Shown piece by piece: positions 25,628 through 36,800 of a stretch of 64,000 bases of DNA (positions are counted from its first letter, which is position 1; each line of letters begins with the position of its first letter). The notes beneath the pieces were generated by a model. That model ran no database searches, was not told the origin of the DNA, and worked only from the letters and a program-made list of their open reading frames with translations. Made by a program: the position numbers and the translations under genes. Origin of the DNA: Brachyspira intermedia PWS/A (GTDB lineage: Bacteria > Spirochaetota > Brachyspiria > Brachyspirales > Brachyspiraceae); NCBI RefSeq assembly GCF_000223215.1, contig NC_017243.1:496001-560000 (forward strand). The letters are read 5' to 3'.

Positions 25628-25731
25628 ATTATACTGTCCTATTATTATATTTTTTATTTATTCTCTTAATTATTCTTTTTTATCTTCTGCCTGAGCTTTT
25701 TCTAAATCTTCTTTTATTTGATTTTTATCTT

Positions 25732-26103
25732 CTATGGCTTTTTTATCCTCTTTTTCTTTTCCTCTTTTTTAGGAGGGTTTAACATTTCTTCTGTAACTAC
25801 AGCTGATATAGAAGATTTAACTATTTCCATTTTAGTATTTTCACCAACTTTAACTATTGCAACTCTTCCGTTTTCTTTGTCAGAAACATATTCAGCTATT
25901 ATTCCGCCTGCTACTATTACTTTATCGCCTTTCTTTAATTCAGCTATGCTTTGAGCTAATTTTTTTTGCTGTTGTTTTTGTGGTCTTATTAATAAAAAAT
26001 AGAATATAGCAAAGATTACAACCATCATACCTATAGATACTAATGGGCTTCCTCCTGCCTGAGCTTGAGCTGCTCCTTGTGCATATAATGTAGCTGTGAA
26101 CAT
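25732..26103 (-). CDS. yajC: Preprotein translocase subunit YajC
   Basis: The protein has an export-like start, one membrane helix (about 22-40: PLVSIGMMVVIFAIFYFLL), the conserved IRPQKQQQKK motif and the KGDKVIVAGGI beta segment, as expected of YajC, an accessory of SecDF. The reading frame stops at 25732, but a one-base shift in the T5/T6 runs at 25751-25755 or 25764-25769 would continue it with a charged tail (EDKKAIEDKNQIKEDLEKAQ) to a stop at 25670, next to secD. That longer version, about 144 aa, may be the true product. Confidence 0.88.
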   Translation of the reverse strand: MFTATLYAQGAAQAQAGGSPLVSIGMMVVIFAIFYFLLIRPQKQQQKKLAQSIAELKKGDKVIVAGGIIAEYVSDKENGRVAIVKVGENTKMEIVKSSISAVVTEEMLNPPKKEEKKKRIKKP

Positions 26104-26262
26104 TCTTTAATTACCTCTTGATTTTTTAAAATTTTTTTGATATTATATCATATTATCAATAATTTATACTTATGTCAATATTTTTTCTAATTATTTACTA
26201 TATTAAAGTAATATGTTTTAATTTTAATAGTTTGCAAAATTAAAAAAAATATAAAATATAAC

Positions 26263-26291
26263 TTGATTTTTTTTCACTAATATGTTAATAT
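26263..26291 (+). promoter_or_regulatory. Promoter of tRNA-Leu
   Basis: TTGATT (26263-26268), 17 bases and TAATAT (26286-26291); the transcript would start about nine bases before the tRNA. Confidence 0.55.
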
Positions 26292-26306
26292 CTTAAGCAA
26301 CTACCA

Positions 26307-26391
26307 GCTCGGGTGATGGAATTGGTAGACATAGCAGATTTAAAATCTGCTGGTCCTTGTGACCGTGCCGGTTCGATTCCGGCCCCGAGCA
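26307..26391 (+). tRNA. tRNA-Leu (anticodon UAA)
   Basis: The 85-base gene has the acceptor pair GCTCGGG/CCCGAGC, a D arm (TGGAATTGGTAGACA), an anticodon stem GCAGA/TCTGC around TTTAAAA giving anticodon TAA, a long class II variable arm (GGTCCTTGTGACC) and the T arm GGTTCGATTCC. The CCA end is not encoded. It reads UUA, the main Leu codon in this AT-rich sequence. Confidence 0.96.
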
Positions 26392-26466
26392 AATAACAAT
26401 CAATTTATGAAACGGAGTGAATAGAGTTTGTAGTGTAATACCTATAAACTTTTTTGTATATTGAAT

Positions 26467-26667
26467 ATGGTAAATAATCACGATAAACTTTCTAAACAAA
26501 ATATTATTATTCTAGTAATAGGTCTTGCTATTTTTGCTATTAGTTTCCTCTTTATAGCAATGGTAGGACAGCACCCTGAAGGTTTTATGGGATTTTTAGC
26601 ACCTTTTACTATGCTTATTGGTATTGTAACTATAGTAGCTGGATTCCTATACAAATCTAATTCTTAA
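26467..26667 (+). CDS. Small two-helix membrane protein
   Basis: I do not recognise this ~66-aa protein by name. It has a short polar start, then two membrane helices (about 12-34: IIILVIGLAIFAISFLFIAMV, and 43-62: LAPFTMLIGIVTIVAGFLY) joined by a GQHPEGFMGF loop. ATG 26467 or TTG 26461 could start it; neither has a strong ribosome site. It lies 75 bases downstream of tRNA-Leu in the same direction and may share its transcript. Confidence 0.6.
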   Translation: MVNNHDKLSKQNIIILVIGLAIFAISFLFIAMVGQHPEGFMGFLAPFTMLIGIVTIVAGFLYKSNS

Positions 26668-26676
26668 TATAATTAT

Positions 26677-26970
26677 TTAATTCTCATTTCCGAACAATTT
26701 TTGATAAATATTATTTTGTTCTTCCAAATGCACTACAAATCCAACTGCGATCTTATTTTCTGTAGCTTCTATTATTTTTCTAGCTCCTTCTTCTCTGAAC
26801 CCTCCGCATAACTCTATACAGTCAATACCTTCTGATTGTAATTCTTTAGCTATTTTACATGCTTCTTCTATATTTGAAACTCCTATGATTTGTGAAACGC
26901 CATTATGTATAGATGCTTTATCTTTTTTACTGTCAAAAATTTTATCCATTATTAAATAAGCGAATTTCAT
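26677..26970 (-). CDS. DUF6506 family protein
   Basis: This 97-aa protein matches the DUF6506 pattern from memory: the start MKFAYLIM, a central GVSNIEEACKIAKELQSEGI helix, the ELCGGFREEGARKI segment and a VGFVVHLEEQ strand. Such proteins are small, soluble and of unknown function, with an alternating alpha/beta arrangement. GGAG lies eight bases before the ATG. It is monocistronic and convergent with the small membrane protein gene. Confidence 0.75.
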   Translation of the reverse strand: MKFAYLIMDKIFDSKKDKASIHNGVSQIIGVSNIEEACKIAKELQSEGIDCIELCGGFREEGARKIIEATENKIAVGFVVHLEEQNNIYQKLFGNEN

Positions 26971-27029
26971 TTTTATTCTCCAAAAAAGTATTTGCTTTAT
27001 TATAATATAATCGCAAAAAATATAAATAG

Positions 27030-27481
27030 GGTCAGGTGTTAGGCGGAGTTATAAACTCTAAAATTTTTAGTATATACCTAAACAACTATATTTTATCAAA
27101 AATAAATTTATATATTTGTTTTGATATCTGGGGCTTTGCCATTACGAATTACACAGACGTGCCTGAAGCGTACCCGAACAAAGTCCAATACGGTGAGGTA
27201 AGACCCTACTTCTTTTGCCGTAGGCAAGTCCCTACTCAGTGGTGTCCATACGAAGCCCACCTTTGGTGTATGCTAAATTTAGATTATATTTTACATTTAA
27301 TAAATATTTTTAAAATATAAAGTTCTAGCATTTGCGTTTTTCGTGTAGCGTATCCGAAGGATAAAGACTTTGACGAAGTCCGCAGAGCGTGTGCGACAAA
27401 AAAGTAGATAAAATTACATAAAGGCATCAGTTGACAAACTTAAAAATTTTCAGTATATACCAAATAATTATGGTTTGTCAA
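27030..27481 (+). repeat. BIR repeat unit with end modules at both sides
   Basis: This fills the 544-base gap 26971-27514. Left end module: a degenerate first arm (27048-27070), TATATA (27071-27076), 17 bases, then TATCAA (27094-27099). Right end module: TTGACA (27431-27436), 17 bases, TATATA (27454-27459), 16 bases, TGTCAA (27476-27481). The interior is GC-richer than its surroundings and resembles other units near CTGGGGCTTTGCC. I see no credible gene within it. Confidence 0.75.
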
Positions 27482-27514
27482 TTTATATATTTTCAGCTAT
27501 CATAAAAATATTTT

Positions 27515-29479
27515 TTAGTTTAAACTGAAAAATTTCATTAAATCAGCAAGTTTTTCAGTTTCTTTTTCCATATCAATAACTATATCAGCATTAGTTTTTA
27601 CCAAATTGCTATTTTGTTCGGCACTGATATCAACACTATTAACGGCACTTTGAACTTCTCTTGCAGAAGCATCTTGCTGAGTAGAAGATTCAACCATTTG
27701 ACTTACTATATGACTACTTTCTCTAGCTTTATTAGTGATGTCTTCCAAAGCATCCATAGTTTCTTTTATTTTTTTATTTCCATCTTGTATCTTTTCTATG
27801 CTTGTATTAACTATATTCGTAATATTTTTTACAGATTCCTGAGAAGTTTGTGCTAGATTTCTTACTTCAGAAGCTACAACAGCAAATCCTTTTCCTTGTT
27901 CTCCGGCACGTGCTGCTTCTACTGAGGCATTAAGAGCAAGTATATTTGTCTGCATAGCTATATCATCTATCATCTTTGTTATATTTGATATTTCAGATGT
28001 AGCTTTTGTAATATCTTCCATAATAACCATAGATTCTTTTGATAGATTATAACAATGTTCGCTTGAATTTGTAAGCACTTGTATCTTATCATTAGTCAGT
28101 GCTATATCATTAGTAGTTTTATCTATAACTTTTAATGTATTAGTCATAGTTTCATTTATAAGTTTTAAATCATCTCTTTGTTTTTCAGTTCTATTTGATA
28201 AATCTATTGTACCGGCACTTACATTCTTACTTGCATTTTCCATAGTATTAGTAGTGTCCAATATTTCTTTTATTATATTTGATAATTTATTTTGAGTATT
28301 TTGAATAGAATTAAATATCATTCCTATTTCATCTTTTCTTTTGCTTAAAGAGTTATTCTCATCAGGAGTTAAATTGCCACTGCTTAGTTTTTCAGATATA
28401 TGCATAACTTTCAATATAGGATCTATTATACTTTTCTTTATCAAAATATTTATAATAATCAAAAATACTATAATAATAATAACAGCTAATATGCAAGTTA
28501 CAACAGCATTTTTTATGTTTTCTTTTACTATAACAATTTCAGGTATATTTACAAGTAAGGCCAATGAATTATTATTATCTTTTAATGAATCTAATGGTAT
28601 TAAAATATTAAATGTTTTTTGATCATCTATTTTGTTTACGAAAGAATATTTATTATTATTATTTATATTATCAGTTATTTCTTTTGAATGATCTTTATAT
28701 ATATCAGATATTTGTTTTCCGATGTTTTGAGTATTAGTTGCAGCAAGTATAGTACCATTTTGATTAATTAAATATCCAACCATACCATTATTTGTAGATA
28801 TATCAGAAACTATTGAAACTAAATTATCAGCTGAAAAATCGACACCTATCATACCTAAAAATTTACCTGAATTATCTAATATAGGCTCAACTACACTAAC
28901 AGTCAATACAGTTCCTGCATCTGCATAAGTATCATCTTTTTCTACATCACTTATATATAATTGTTTTGTATTTTTAGGTGTAGTATAATAATCAGGATTT
29001 TCATCAAATTCATCTTGATAAACTTTATCATAAGTAACTACATTATCATCATAGAAATATGAAGGACCATATCTTCCATCAACTTCAGAACCATAATCTG
29101 TGTCTATAAACTCATTATCTCTGCCATCAAAAGCATTTTTTTCCCACATTTCATATATTGAAAATAAATTTTTATTATTTTTAAGTGTATCTCCTAAGAT
29201 TATTGCATGCGATTCTCTTGTAACCGTTCCATTTTCTATATCGTTTCTTAATGATGATGACAATGTTCTTAATGTTGATATATATGTGAGCATTTCTAAT
29301 TCTATATCTTTGGCATATGTTGTAATCATATATTCTGTAGATGCATAGCCTTTTCTTTTAGAAGTAGAAATGTTATGCGTTACCATATAAGCAATAACAG
29401 CTACAAACATTATCAATATAGATACTGTAAGAAGTATAAATATTTTAAACTGAAGTCCAATAGATTTTTTATTTTGCAT
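27515..29479 (-). CDS. Methyl-accepting chemotaxis protein with a dCache-like sensor
   Basis: The 654-aa receptor has a first membrane helix (about 12-33), a periplasmic domain of roughly 290 residues with a dCache-like layout (two-lobe pattern including [17 protein letters not shown] and [20 protein letters not shown]), a second helix (about 324-347), a HAMP-like linker and the signalling tip [20 protein letters not shown] followed by [17 protein letters not shown]. dCache domains commonly bind amino acids. It is monocistronic. The ligand is unknown. Confidence 0.94.
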   Translation of the reverse strand: MQNKKSIGLQFKIFILLTVSILIMFVAVIAYMVTHNISTSKRKGYASTEYMITTYAKDIELEMLTYISTLRTLSSSLRNDIENGTVTRESHAIILGDTLKNNKNLFSIYEMWEKNAFDGRDNEFIDTDYGSEVDGRYGPSYFYDDNVVTYDKVYQDEFDENPDYYTTPKNTKQLYISDVEKDDTYADAGTVLTVSVVEPILDNSGKFLGMIGVDFSADNLVSIVSDISTNNGMVGYLINQNGTILAATNTQNIGKQISDIYKDHSKEITDNINNNNKYSFVNKIDDQKTFNILIPLDSLKDNNNSLALLVNIPEIVIVKENIKNAVVTCILAVIIIIVFLIIINILIKKSIIDPILKVMHISEKLSSGNLTPDENNSLSKRKDEIGMIFNSIQNTQNKLSNIIKEILDTTNTMENASKNVSAGTIDLSNRTEKQRDDLKLINETMTNTLKVIDKTTNDIALTNDKIQVLTNSSEHCYNLSKESMVIMEDITKATSEISNITKMIDDIAMQTNILALNASVEAARAGEQGKGFAVVASEVRNLAQTSQESVKNITNIVNTSIEKIQDGNKKIKETMDALEDITNKARESSHIVSQMVESSTQQDASAREVQSAVNSVDISAEQNSNLVKTNADIVIDMEKETEKLADLMKFFSLN

Positions 29480-29597
29480 AGAATAATCCTATTTATATAA
29501 AAAATTAATTAATATTTAATATACAATAGTTTTATATTTTGTAAAAAGAATATTTGATATTTTTATATTATTTTTACAATTTTATTTAAAAATCAAT

Positions 29598-30637
29598 TTA
29601 TTTAACTCTTTTTATTTTCACTTCAAAACGTTCTTCAACCAAATTAATTAATTCTGGTAATTTTTGTTCAGCAATCATTCTTAATTTTTCTCTTTCTATA
29701 TTTTGTGCCGGAGCTCCAAGCATAATGGAATGAGAAGGTATTTTGACATTTGACATTACAGCAGATCTTCCTCCGAATATTACTCTATCACCTACTGTAA
29801 CATGATCAGCTAATGCCGCTTGTCCGCCTAATATACAATGATTTCCTATTTTAGAACTTCCTGCTATTCCTACCTGAGAAACTATAATAGAATGCTCTCC
29901 TATATCGCAGTTATGTGCTATCTGTACTAAATTGTCTATTTTTACGCCTTCTCTTATTACTGTAGAACCTAATGTGGCTCTGTCTATACAAACATTAGCT
30001 CCAAGCTCAACATCATTTTCTATTACAACATTACCTCTTTGAGGTATTTTCATCTGCTTTCCATTAACTTCAAAGAATCCGAATCCGTCATTTCCTATAA
30101 CAGTAGAAGATCCAATTATAACTCTGTCTTTTACTACACATCTATCATGAATAGTAACATTTGCATATATAGTGCAGTTTTCTCCAATAACTACATTATC
30201 TCCCAAAAATACATTAGCTTCTATAACAGAGCCTTTTCCAATAATTGTATTTTTTCCTATATGAACATTATCACCTATATAGGTATTATCAGATATATTT
30301 ACATTTTCTTTTATTACAGCTGTAGATTCTATAGTGCCAAGCGGATATTTTTTATCTTCAAATAAAAAGTAAAGTAATTTAATAAATGCTTCTTTAGGAT
30401 TATTATGTATCAATGCAGCTTTATTTTTAAAATCTTTTATTTCATTAGCGGTATCTTCTCTTAATATTAATGCATTTGCATTGCTGTTTAATGCAGCTTC
30501 AAGGTATTTGTTATTATCTATGCATACTATGGAGTTTTCTATAATTTCATTGATAGGGGAGAGTGTAGATATTTCTTTATTTTCATCTCCTATTATTTTT
30601 TTGCTTGTATAAAATTAGATATATCTTTTATTTTCAT
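29598..30637 (-). pseudogene. lpxD: UDP-3-O-acylglucosamine N-acyltransferase LpxD, frameshifted
   Basis: LpxD adds the second acyl chain in lipid A synthesis. The beta-helix of hexapeptide repeats is intact from TTG 30413 ([20 protein letters not shown], then the catalytic region [12 protein letters not shown] and the [11 protein letters not shown] segment). The N-terminal uridine-binding part is encoded from ATG 30637 (with GGAG nine bases upstream) but stops after 14 codons at a T7 tract (30596-30602 on the plus strand). With T8 the frame joins into a normal 346-aa LpxD. The gene is essential for lipid A, so a sequencing error or a slippage rescue is likelier than true loss. Fourth gene of the tamB-bamA-ompH cluster. 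Confidence 0.85.
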
Positions 30638-30670
30638 AATAAATTTCTCCATTTATTTTATATATAAAAA

Positions 30671-30706
30671 ACTAAAATGTATTAAAGCATGTTAATACAT
30701 TTTAGT
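30671..30706 (-). terminator. Perfect hairpin between ompH and lpxD
   Basis: ACTAAAATGTATTAA (30671-30685) pairs perfectly with TTAATACATTTTAGT (30692-30706) around AGCATG, and on the minus strand is followed by TTTTTATATA. It should stop or reduce transcription after ompH. Confidence 0.75.
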
Positions 30707-30729
30707 TATTATAAAAAATTATTTTTAAA

Positions 30730-31158
30730 TTATTGTTTTTGAAGTGAAGCTTTAACATTTGCTATAACAGCTTCTGTTATATCAAAGTTTCTATCAGCAT
30801 AAAGAATAGCATGTTCTGTTCTTTCTAATATTAAAGTATATCCTTCTTTTTTTACTATAGCCATAAGAGAGCTTGCAACCTGTCTTTTAACTTCTCCTCT
30901 CAAAGAATAATCTCTGTTTTGGGCTATAGATGTATCTTCCATATTTGTTTGCATAGCATCTCTTTCTTTATACTCTTCTAATTTCAATTTTAATTTTTCA
31001 ACAAATTCCTCATCACTAGTGAGTTCTTTAATTACTCTTTCTAGATCAATATATCCAACCTTTGTAAGTCTGTAAGATTGAGTAAAAACTCTTGGACTAA
31101 CGATGGATATAGCAAGTACTGCTATAAATAATAAACTCATAATATAATACTTTTTCAT
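30730..31158 (-). CDS. OmpH/Skp-family periplasmic chaperone
   Basis: The 142-aa protein begins with a signal peptide (KKYYIMSLLFIAVLAISIVS) and continues with the Skp/OmpH pattern: VGYIDLERVI, a long Lys/Glu-rich coiled coil (FVEKLKLKLEEYKERD), the VKRQVASSLMAIVKKEGYTLIL segment and a C-terminal ADRNFDITEAVI. Skp escorts outer-membrane proteins to BamA, whose gene lies directly upstream (45 bases). The N-terminal tentacle helices are shorter than in E. coli Skp. Confidence 0.88.
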   Translation of the reverse strand: MKKYYIMSLLFIAVLAISIVSPRVFTQSYRLTKVGYIDLERVIKELTSDEEFVEKLKLKLEEYKERDAMQTNMEDTSIAQNRDYSLRGEVKRQVASSLMAIVKKEGYTLILERTEHAILYADRNFDITEAVIANVKASLQKQ

Positions 31159-31202
31159 TTTTATCTCCTTAGAATTTTAATAAAAATTGTTTTTATATAT
31201 TT

Positions 31203-33836
31203 TTAATAGAATGGGTGGTTCATAGTAAATGCAATTCCCCATCCTCTTCCAAGCCAAGCACCTAGAGGAGTGAAAGTATCTCCTTCAAAATCCTGAAAAC
31301 CTTTACCAAATCCAACATCTTCTTTGTTATAAACGAATCTCTTAGCAACATAAAATCTTATATTGAATATAGGTATTGTAAGTCTGAATCCGAACCCTAC
31401 AGAATAAATATATTGAGAAGGATCAAACATATCTTTAATATCCATAAACTGAGAAGGATATGAATGAGCATCTCCATCCTGATTCCATCCAGTACTTCCA
31501 GGCATCCATAATTGTCCTGCATCAAAGAAAGTAACAAAGCCAAGAGTTTTAGGTATAATAGGAACACGAAGTTCAGCAAAGAATCTTACTTTAGCTCTAC
31601 CATAACTCCATGAGTCTGTAGTTGGATTACCATCAGCATCAGGATTTCCTGCCATATCATAAGTTGATAATCCTCTATTTTTCTTGAATATAGTATATTT
31701 AGAAGTATCCCATCCTCTTACATCTTCAAATGGATTGAGGTAATAGAGTACATCAGCATCATTTTGTAAAGGAAGTCCTGGAGTAGCAATTATTTGTCCT
31801 AATTCTCCATAGAATGCAAATGAAAGCCATTCTGTAGCAGGTACAGCCAAGAATCCTGTAGCACTCAATCTAGTAAGCTGTGTATGTCCAAAATAGAAAT
31901 CTACCATACCTCTTAAGAAACTTCCTTTAGTAGGGTTCAAATAATCATTTCTGCTGTCTCTAAGCAAAGAATATGAAACAATGAAAGTTGTAAACCAATC
32001 ACTTTCCCATCTTTCAAAAGAACCATCCTTTTTATTAACTCTATGAGTTAAATATTTTTTTACATCACTAAGAACATAATTAGGACCTGCCGCAGATGCT
32101 CCTTGGTCATGCCATTGCTGATACTGCTGTACTATAGTATCAAATGTGATGAATGTTGAATAATAGTCAGCAAAATAATAACCAAGTCTTACTATACCTT
32201 CAAAACCATGTCTAGTATAATATGAATATTTAGGTATTCCAAACTGATCTGTTCCTATTTCATATCCAGTGTTTACACCTTCATTGAAGTATGATAAATC
32301 AACACCTAAATATATAGGTAAATTAAGTAAATAAGGTTCAGCAAAATTCACAGCTATACGTTTCTGCTGCTCTCCAAATTCTCCGCTTAATCCTAATGTC
32401 AATCCCCTTCCTAAGAAGTTATTTTCTCTAATAGAAGCAAATACTTTAAATCCTGAACCAGTGGAGAAACCGCCTCCTCCTGATACCATAGCAGTTTTTC
32501 CTTCAGATACATTTAAATTTAATTCCATAAGTCCTTCAGCAGAACCAGGTTTTACTCCTAAATTAATATTATCAAAATACTGAGTATTATATAATCTTTC
32601 TTGTACTCTCTGTATTTTTGTTGTATTAAATACTTCTCCCGGTTTTATATCAACATATCTTTCTATAACAAAATCTTTAGTTTTTGTGTTTCCTGATATA
32701 GTGATATTTTCTATATGTACTTTATCATTTTCAACTATATCGTACATTATATTTACTATTTTATTTTCTTCATTAACATTAATTACGGGTATAACTTGTC
32801 TGAATATATAACCTCTTTCAGAGTATTTATTTTGTATACCTTGATAATCTGCCATATGATACGAGTAATTATATAATGCACCTTTTTTAGCTTTTATATC
32901 TTTTTGTATATTATCAGAAGGTATGATGAAATTTCCTTTAAATCCTATATCCCCAAAATAATATTTATCTCCTTCTGTAAGGTATACATCTATTATCAAA
33001 TCTTGTTCATTCTTTATTTCCGGATTTCTCCATTGATACGTGAACTTTACATTATCAACTTTAGCTCTGTAATAACCTCTGTCAGCATAATACTTAACAA
33101 TTTTATCTTTATCACCATCGAATGTAAATTCATTAAATTTTCCAAGAGTCATAAATCCATTTTCTTTTGTGGACATTTGTCTTTTAAGTTCGTTATCAGT
33201 AAAATGGGTATTTCCATGGAACCTTATATGAGCAACTTTTACTTCGTTACCTTCTACTATATTCATTTGTATTAAAACATCAGAAGTGTCTTTATTTTCT
33301 ATAACTTTAGGCTCAACATAAGCTTTTAAATATCCCTTATCTTGATAATTTGTTATAATAGCATTAACAGCATCATTTAATTTCTGAGGAATATAAGGAT
33401 CTCCTGCTTTCATTATAGGCTTTACAGCATCATTAAGGGCAGTTCTGCTTAATCTTTTATTTCCTATATACTCTATGTCTTTTATTATGAATCTTTCAGC
33501 TACTACAATATTTAAAACTACTCCATCATCTTCTCTGTTAGCATCTATTGCAACTCTGTCAAATAATTGAGTATCAAATAATTTTTTTATAGCTTCATTT
33601 ATTTGAGTTCTTTGAAATTTACTTCCAGCTTTTATAGGGAAATTATTTATTATTTGATCTTTTGTAAGTCTCACTTCACCTGTAACATCTATACGGTTTA
33701 TTGTAAGACCTTCATATACAGCTATATTTCTAGCTGTTCGTAAATTTTCAAAGTCGCTTTCTGCCGATATCAGCAAAGCTGCAGTAAGCAAAAGAAATGA
33801 AAATAAAATAATACAATTTTTCTTAATAAATATCAC
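31203..33836 (-). CDS. bamA: Outer-membrane protein assembly factor BamA
   Basis: BamA is the central barrel that inserts outer-membrane proteins. The 877-aa protein has a signal peptide (IFIKKNCIILFSFLLLTAALL), five POTRA domains (starting about residue 45 with INRIDVTGEVRLTKDQI; others with IEYIGNKRLS, HIRFHGNTHF and ITISGNTKT), and a C-terminal beta-barrel with VRFFAELRVPI and the ending SVGFGFRLTIPI and later FTMNHPFY. I choose GTG 33836 because GGAG lies six bases before it; GTG 33848 would lack a ribosome site. The tamB stop TAG and this GTG share one base (TAGTG), so translation is coupled. Confidence 0.93.
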   Translation of the reverse strand: MIFIKKNCIILFSFLLLTAALLISAESDFENLRTARNIAVYEGLTINRIDVTGEVRLTKDQIINNFPIKAGSKFQRTQINEAIKKLFDTQLFDRVAIDANREDDGVVLNIVVAERFIIKDIEYIGNKRLSRTALNDAVKPIMKAGDPYIPQKLNDAVNAIITNYQDKGYLKAYVEPKVIENKDTSDVLIQMNIVEGNEVKVAHIRFHGNTHFTDNELKRQMSTKENGFMTLGKFNEFTFDGDKDKIVKYYADRGYYRAKVDNVKFTYQWRNPEIKNEQDLIIDVYLTEGDKYYFGDIGFKGNFIIPSDNIQKDIKAKKGALYNYSYHMADYQGIQNKYSERGYIFRQVIPVINVNEENKIVNIMYDIVENDKVHIENITISGNTKTKDFVIERYVDIKPGEVFNTTKIQRVQERLYNTQYFDNINLGVKPGSAEGLMELNLNVSEGKTAMVSGGGGFSTGSGFKVFASIRENNFLGRGLTLGLSGEFGEQQKRIAVNFAEPYLLNLPIYLGVDLSYFNEGVNTGYEIGTDQFGIPKYSYYTRHGFEGIVRLGYYFADYYSTFITFDTIVQQYQQWHDQGASAAGPNYVLSDVKKYLTHRVNKKDGSFERWESDWFTTFIVSYSLLRDSRNDYLNPTKGSFLRGMVDFYFGHTQLTRLSATGFLAVPATEWLSFAFYGELGQIIATPGLPLQNDADVLYYLNPFEDVRGWDTSKYTIFKKNRGLSTYDMAGNPDADGNPTTDSWSYGRAKVRFFAELRVPIIPKTLGFVTFFDAGQLWMPGSTGWNQDGDAHSYPSQFMDIKDMFDPSQYIYSVGFGFRLTIPIFNIRFYVAKRFVYNKEDVGFGKGFQDFEGDTFTPLGAWLGRGWGIAFTMNHPFY

Positions 33837-36800
33837 TAAAATCTCCACCGAGTAACAATATTAAAATCTTGTCCTTTTCCTCTTATATCGAAAGGATTTA
33901 TTTTATACTCAAACACAAAATTTGCAAGTTTATAATTTTTTAATAGAGATACTTCAAAACCAAATTGATGGTCAAAATAGTAAGGGTCTACGTTTCTTCC
34001 ATTTAAACTAGGTCTTGTTGTATCGTTTACTCTATATGTAACATCGTATTTTAAATATAAATATTTAGAAACATATTTACCTATACCAACACTAGTATTA
34101 TCCCATACGGATGTAGGATTTATACTGCTGCTATTGGTTACGAATATTAAATTGTTAACTACTGTAGGGCTTAAGTTTATATAATCTATACCTAAAAATT
34201 GTCTAAACCATCTTTCTACAGGTCTTAATACTGTACTTCTTAATAGTAAGTCGCTGTAATTCATTGTAAGCTGCTGCAACTGATCACTGTTTATACTGCT
34301 TCTATTTGCTGTACTATCTGCAAACATTTGGTCTTCCCTGCTACCAAAAGTTCCTTGAGGTATTCCAGCAAGCTGATTAACTTGATATTGTCCTAAAGCA
34401 GGTATAGTATAGAATTTTACCGGCCTTAATGCACTGTCCTCAGATGATAATAACTGAGAAAGTCTTGCGTTCATTTCCATATATAAAGTTACACTTTCTC
34501 CTGATAATTCATTTTCATATGATTGAGAAGATGTATTTCCTGTTGAAGGATAATATTTTTTATATGTGTAGGCAGTGGCATCTATTATAGGATCCAAACT
34601 ATTAGCAGGAGGGAAAGTTACAGAGCCTCTTTCCAACTGATATACATTTTGCAAATAGTATATACTTCCTCGCTCTACATTTATAGTTCCGGCAAGTTCT
34701 ATTCCATCTAAAAGAGTATTATAAACTCTCATTTTAGAACCTTCTTCTAAATATACATCTCCTACTAAATTATGTGCAACTCTAACCTGACGCCAAGCTT
34801 CTATAGTGAAATCCCAATATATTTTACTGAGTATTCCATAAACCCTTTCTCTATATGTACTTCCAGAAGGAAGAGTAGACAATTGAACATCACTTTTCAT
34901 AAGAGTAAGTATTCCGCCTATTCTAGGTGCTTCCATATTTCCATTTACTGTAAGATCAACGTGAACAGGACCTTTTACTTTTGCTATACCTAAATTTAAA
35001 TTACCGTCTAAAAGTCCAAGCTGTTCATCTGATGATAATAAATCAAATGCCATATAATTTATGTTGTTTTTGAATAGTTCTGCCTCTCCTGTTACAGTTA
35101 AATTTTTCTTATTTCTGGAAGTAAATGTTAAGTTATTAACATTAAACATATGTCCGTCAAAGTTGAAGTCTACTATTGTATCATCAAATATATCATTGAA
35201 GTATGCTATTTTTACTTTTTTTCCATGTCCTAAAAATCTTCCATCTATTGCTACATTATCAGCATCACCATGTATATGAGCATATAATGTATAAGGTTTG
35301 CCGTCTACTGTAAAGTTTGTAGGAGATGAAGCTATTTCTGTGAATAAAACATTGAATATTTCAAAAACTTCAACATTTATTATATCTGATGTAACTAATA
35401 AATCTACTTGATCTCTTTTAGTATTTTTTATAACACCATTTATATTTAACATGTCATCATTATTATACATATAAACTAAATCAGTTCTTGTGTTACCTTC
35501 TTCTCCTACTATAGCACCTTTTATACCATGATTTTTAGTATTTGTAAGTAATATATCGTTTTTATCTCTAATGACTGTGGTTCCAAACTCAGGCAGTTTT
35601 CTTTTATTTACAGTAATAGGACCTGTTTGTAATCGATATTCTTCTCTTCCGTCTGGTAATTTTCTCATATTATAATTTATATTTCCTGAGAATGAACTCA
35701 TAAATATCATGTTATTAACTTCTACTGTCATGTTTTGAAGTTCTTTTGAAAAATAGGCATAAGGAATTTTTATTTGCTGTTTTTTTGCAAATGGTTTTGC
35801 TGTAAGCATTCCGAAATCTCCGGTTTTGGTTATCAGCACATCTTTTATTTCAAGTTCATTTGCTCTATAATATCCATTTAAAGATATATCAAATTGCATT
35901 CCAGGTATTTGAAAATCTTTTATATCAAATTTTTCAAGATAAATTACAGGATTATTCATCAATCCTATTATAGTGGCATTTGCTGTTAATACTCCATAAG
36001 CCTGACCGCTTACATCAAAAGGTAATTGATTAACTGTTATTTTACCGTATATATTATTTTTATTTATAGATGTATCTAATGCAAATATTCCGTTATTTTC
36101 TAAATCTTTTAATAAGGCAGCAAACTTTGTTATACCATCTGTAGAACTTAATATTCCGTCTCCTGTTATTCTATTTTCTCCGTAAGTTAAAATAATATTT
36201 GTAAACATTATGCTTTGATTTGATAATTCAAATTGAGTATTCAAAGCAAATATTGGAGCAAGATTTTTATTGGCCTTTACATTACCATATAAATATAAAG
36301 GCTTTTGCATATAATTGTTTATGTCCACATCTACATTTATATCTATATCTTTTATACTTAAAGTTTTAGGTGTTTTAATATTCAAATCTAATATGCCGTT
36401 TGTAGCTATTATTCCGCTTGCTATTATTTCTGAATTATCAGTTGAAGCATATATTATTTTACTTCCATTAGTAGATGTTGTACTGAAACCGTTTAGTCCG
36501 TAATTACCAGCTGGAGTATTAACATTTCCATTTATTTTAACATTAAAATTCTTATCATATTCTATTTTAGCATTAGCATTTATTCCGCCGTCTTCAGAAA
36601 GTCTATAATAAATATCATTAATATCTATAATGTTTTTATAAACAGATGCTCCTATTCTTATCAAGTATTCTTCTGTATATATTTTTCTAGATGAGGCCTG
36701 CAGTACATGTACATTTCCTTTTCCTCCAGTATACATGGCATTACTCATAGTGTATTCTACATTTAGAGAAGATAAGTTATCTATTATATTCTGTCCTAAT

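Noticed and set aside
26293-26499. Minus-strand frame over the tRNA
   Set aside because: It reads across tRNA-Leu on the wrong strand; the tRNA fold is complete and explains the sequence.
27036-27320. Frame of 94 codons inside the BIR unit
   Set aside because: It has no ribosome site and lies wholly within a dispersed intergenic repeat; the composition (many Trp/Cys/Tyr) is not protein-like for this genome.
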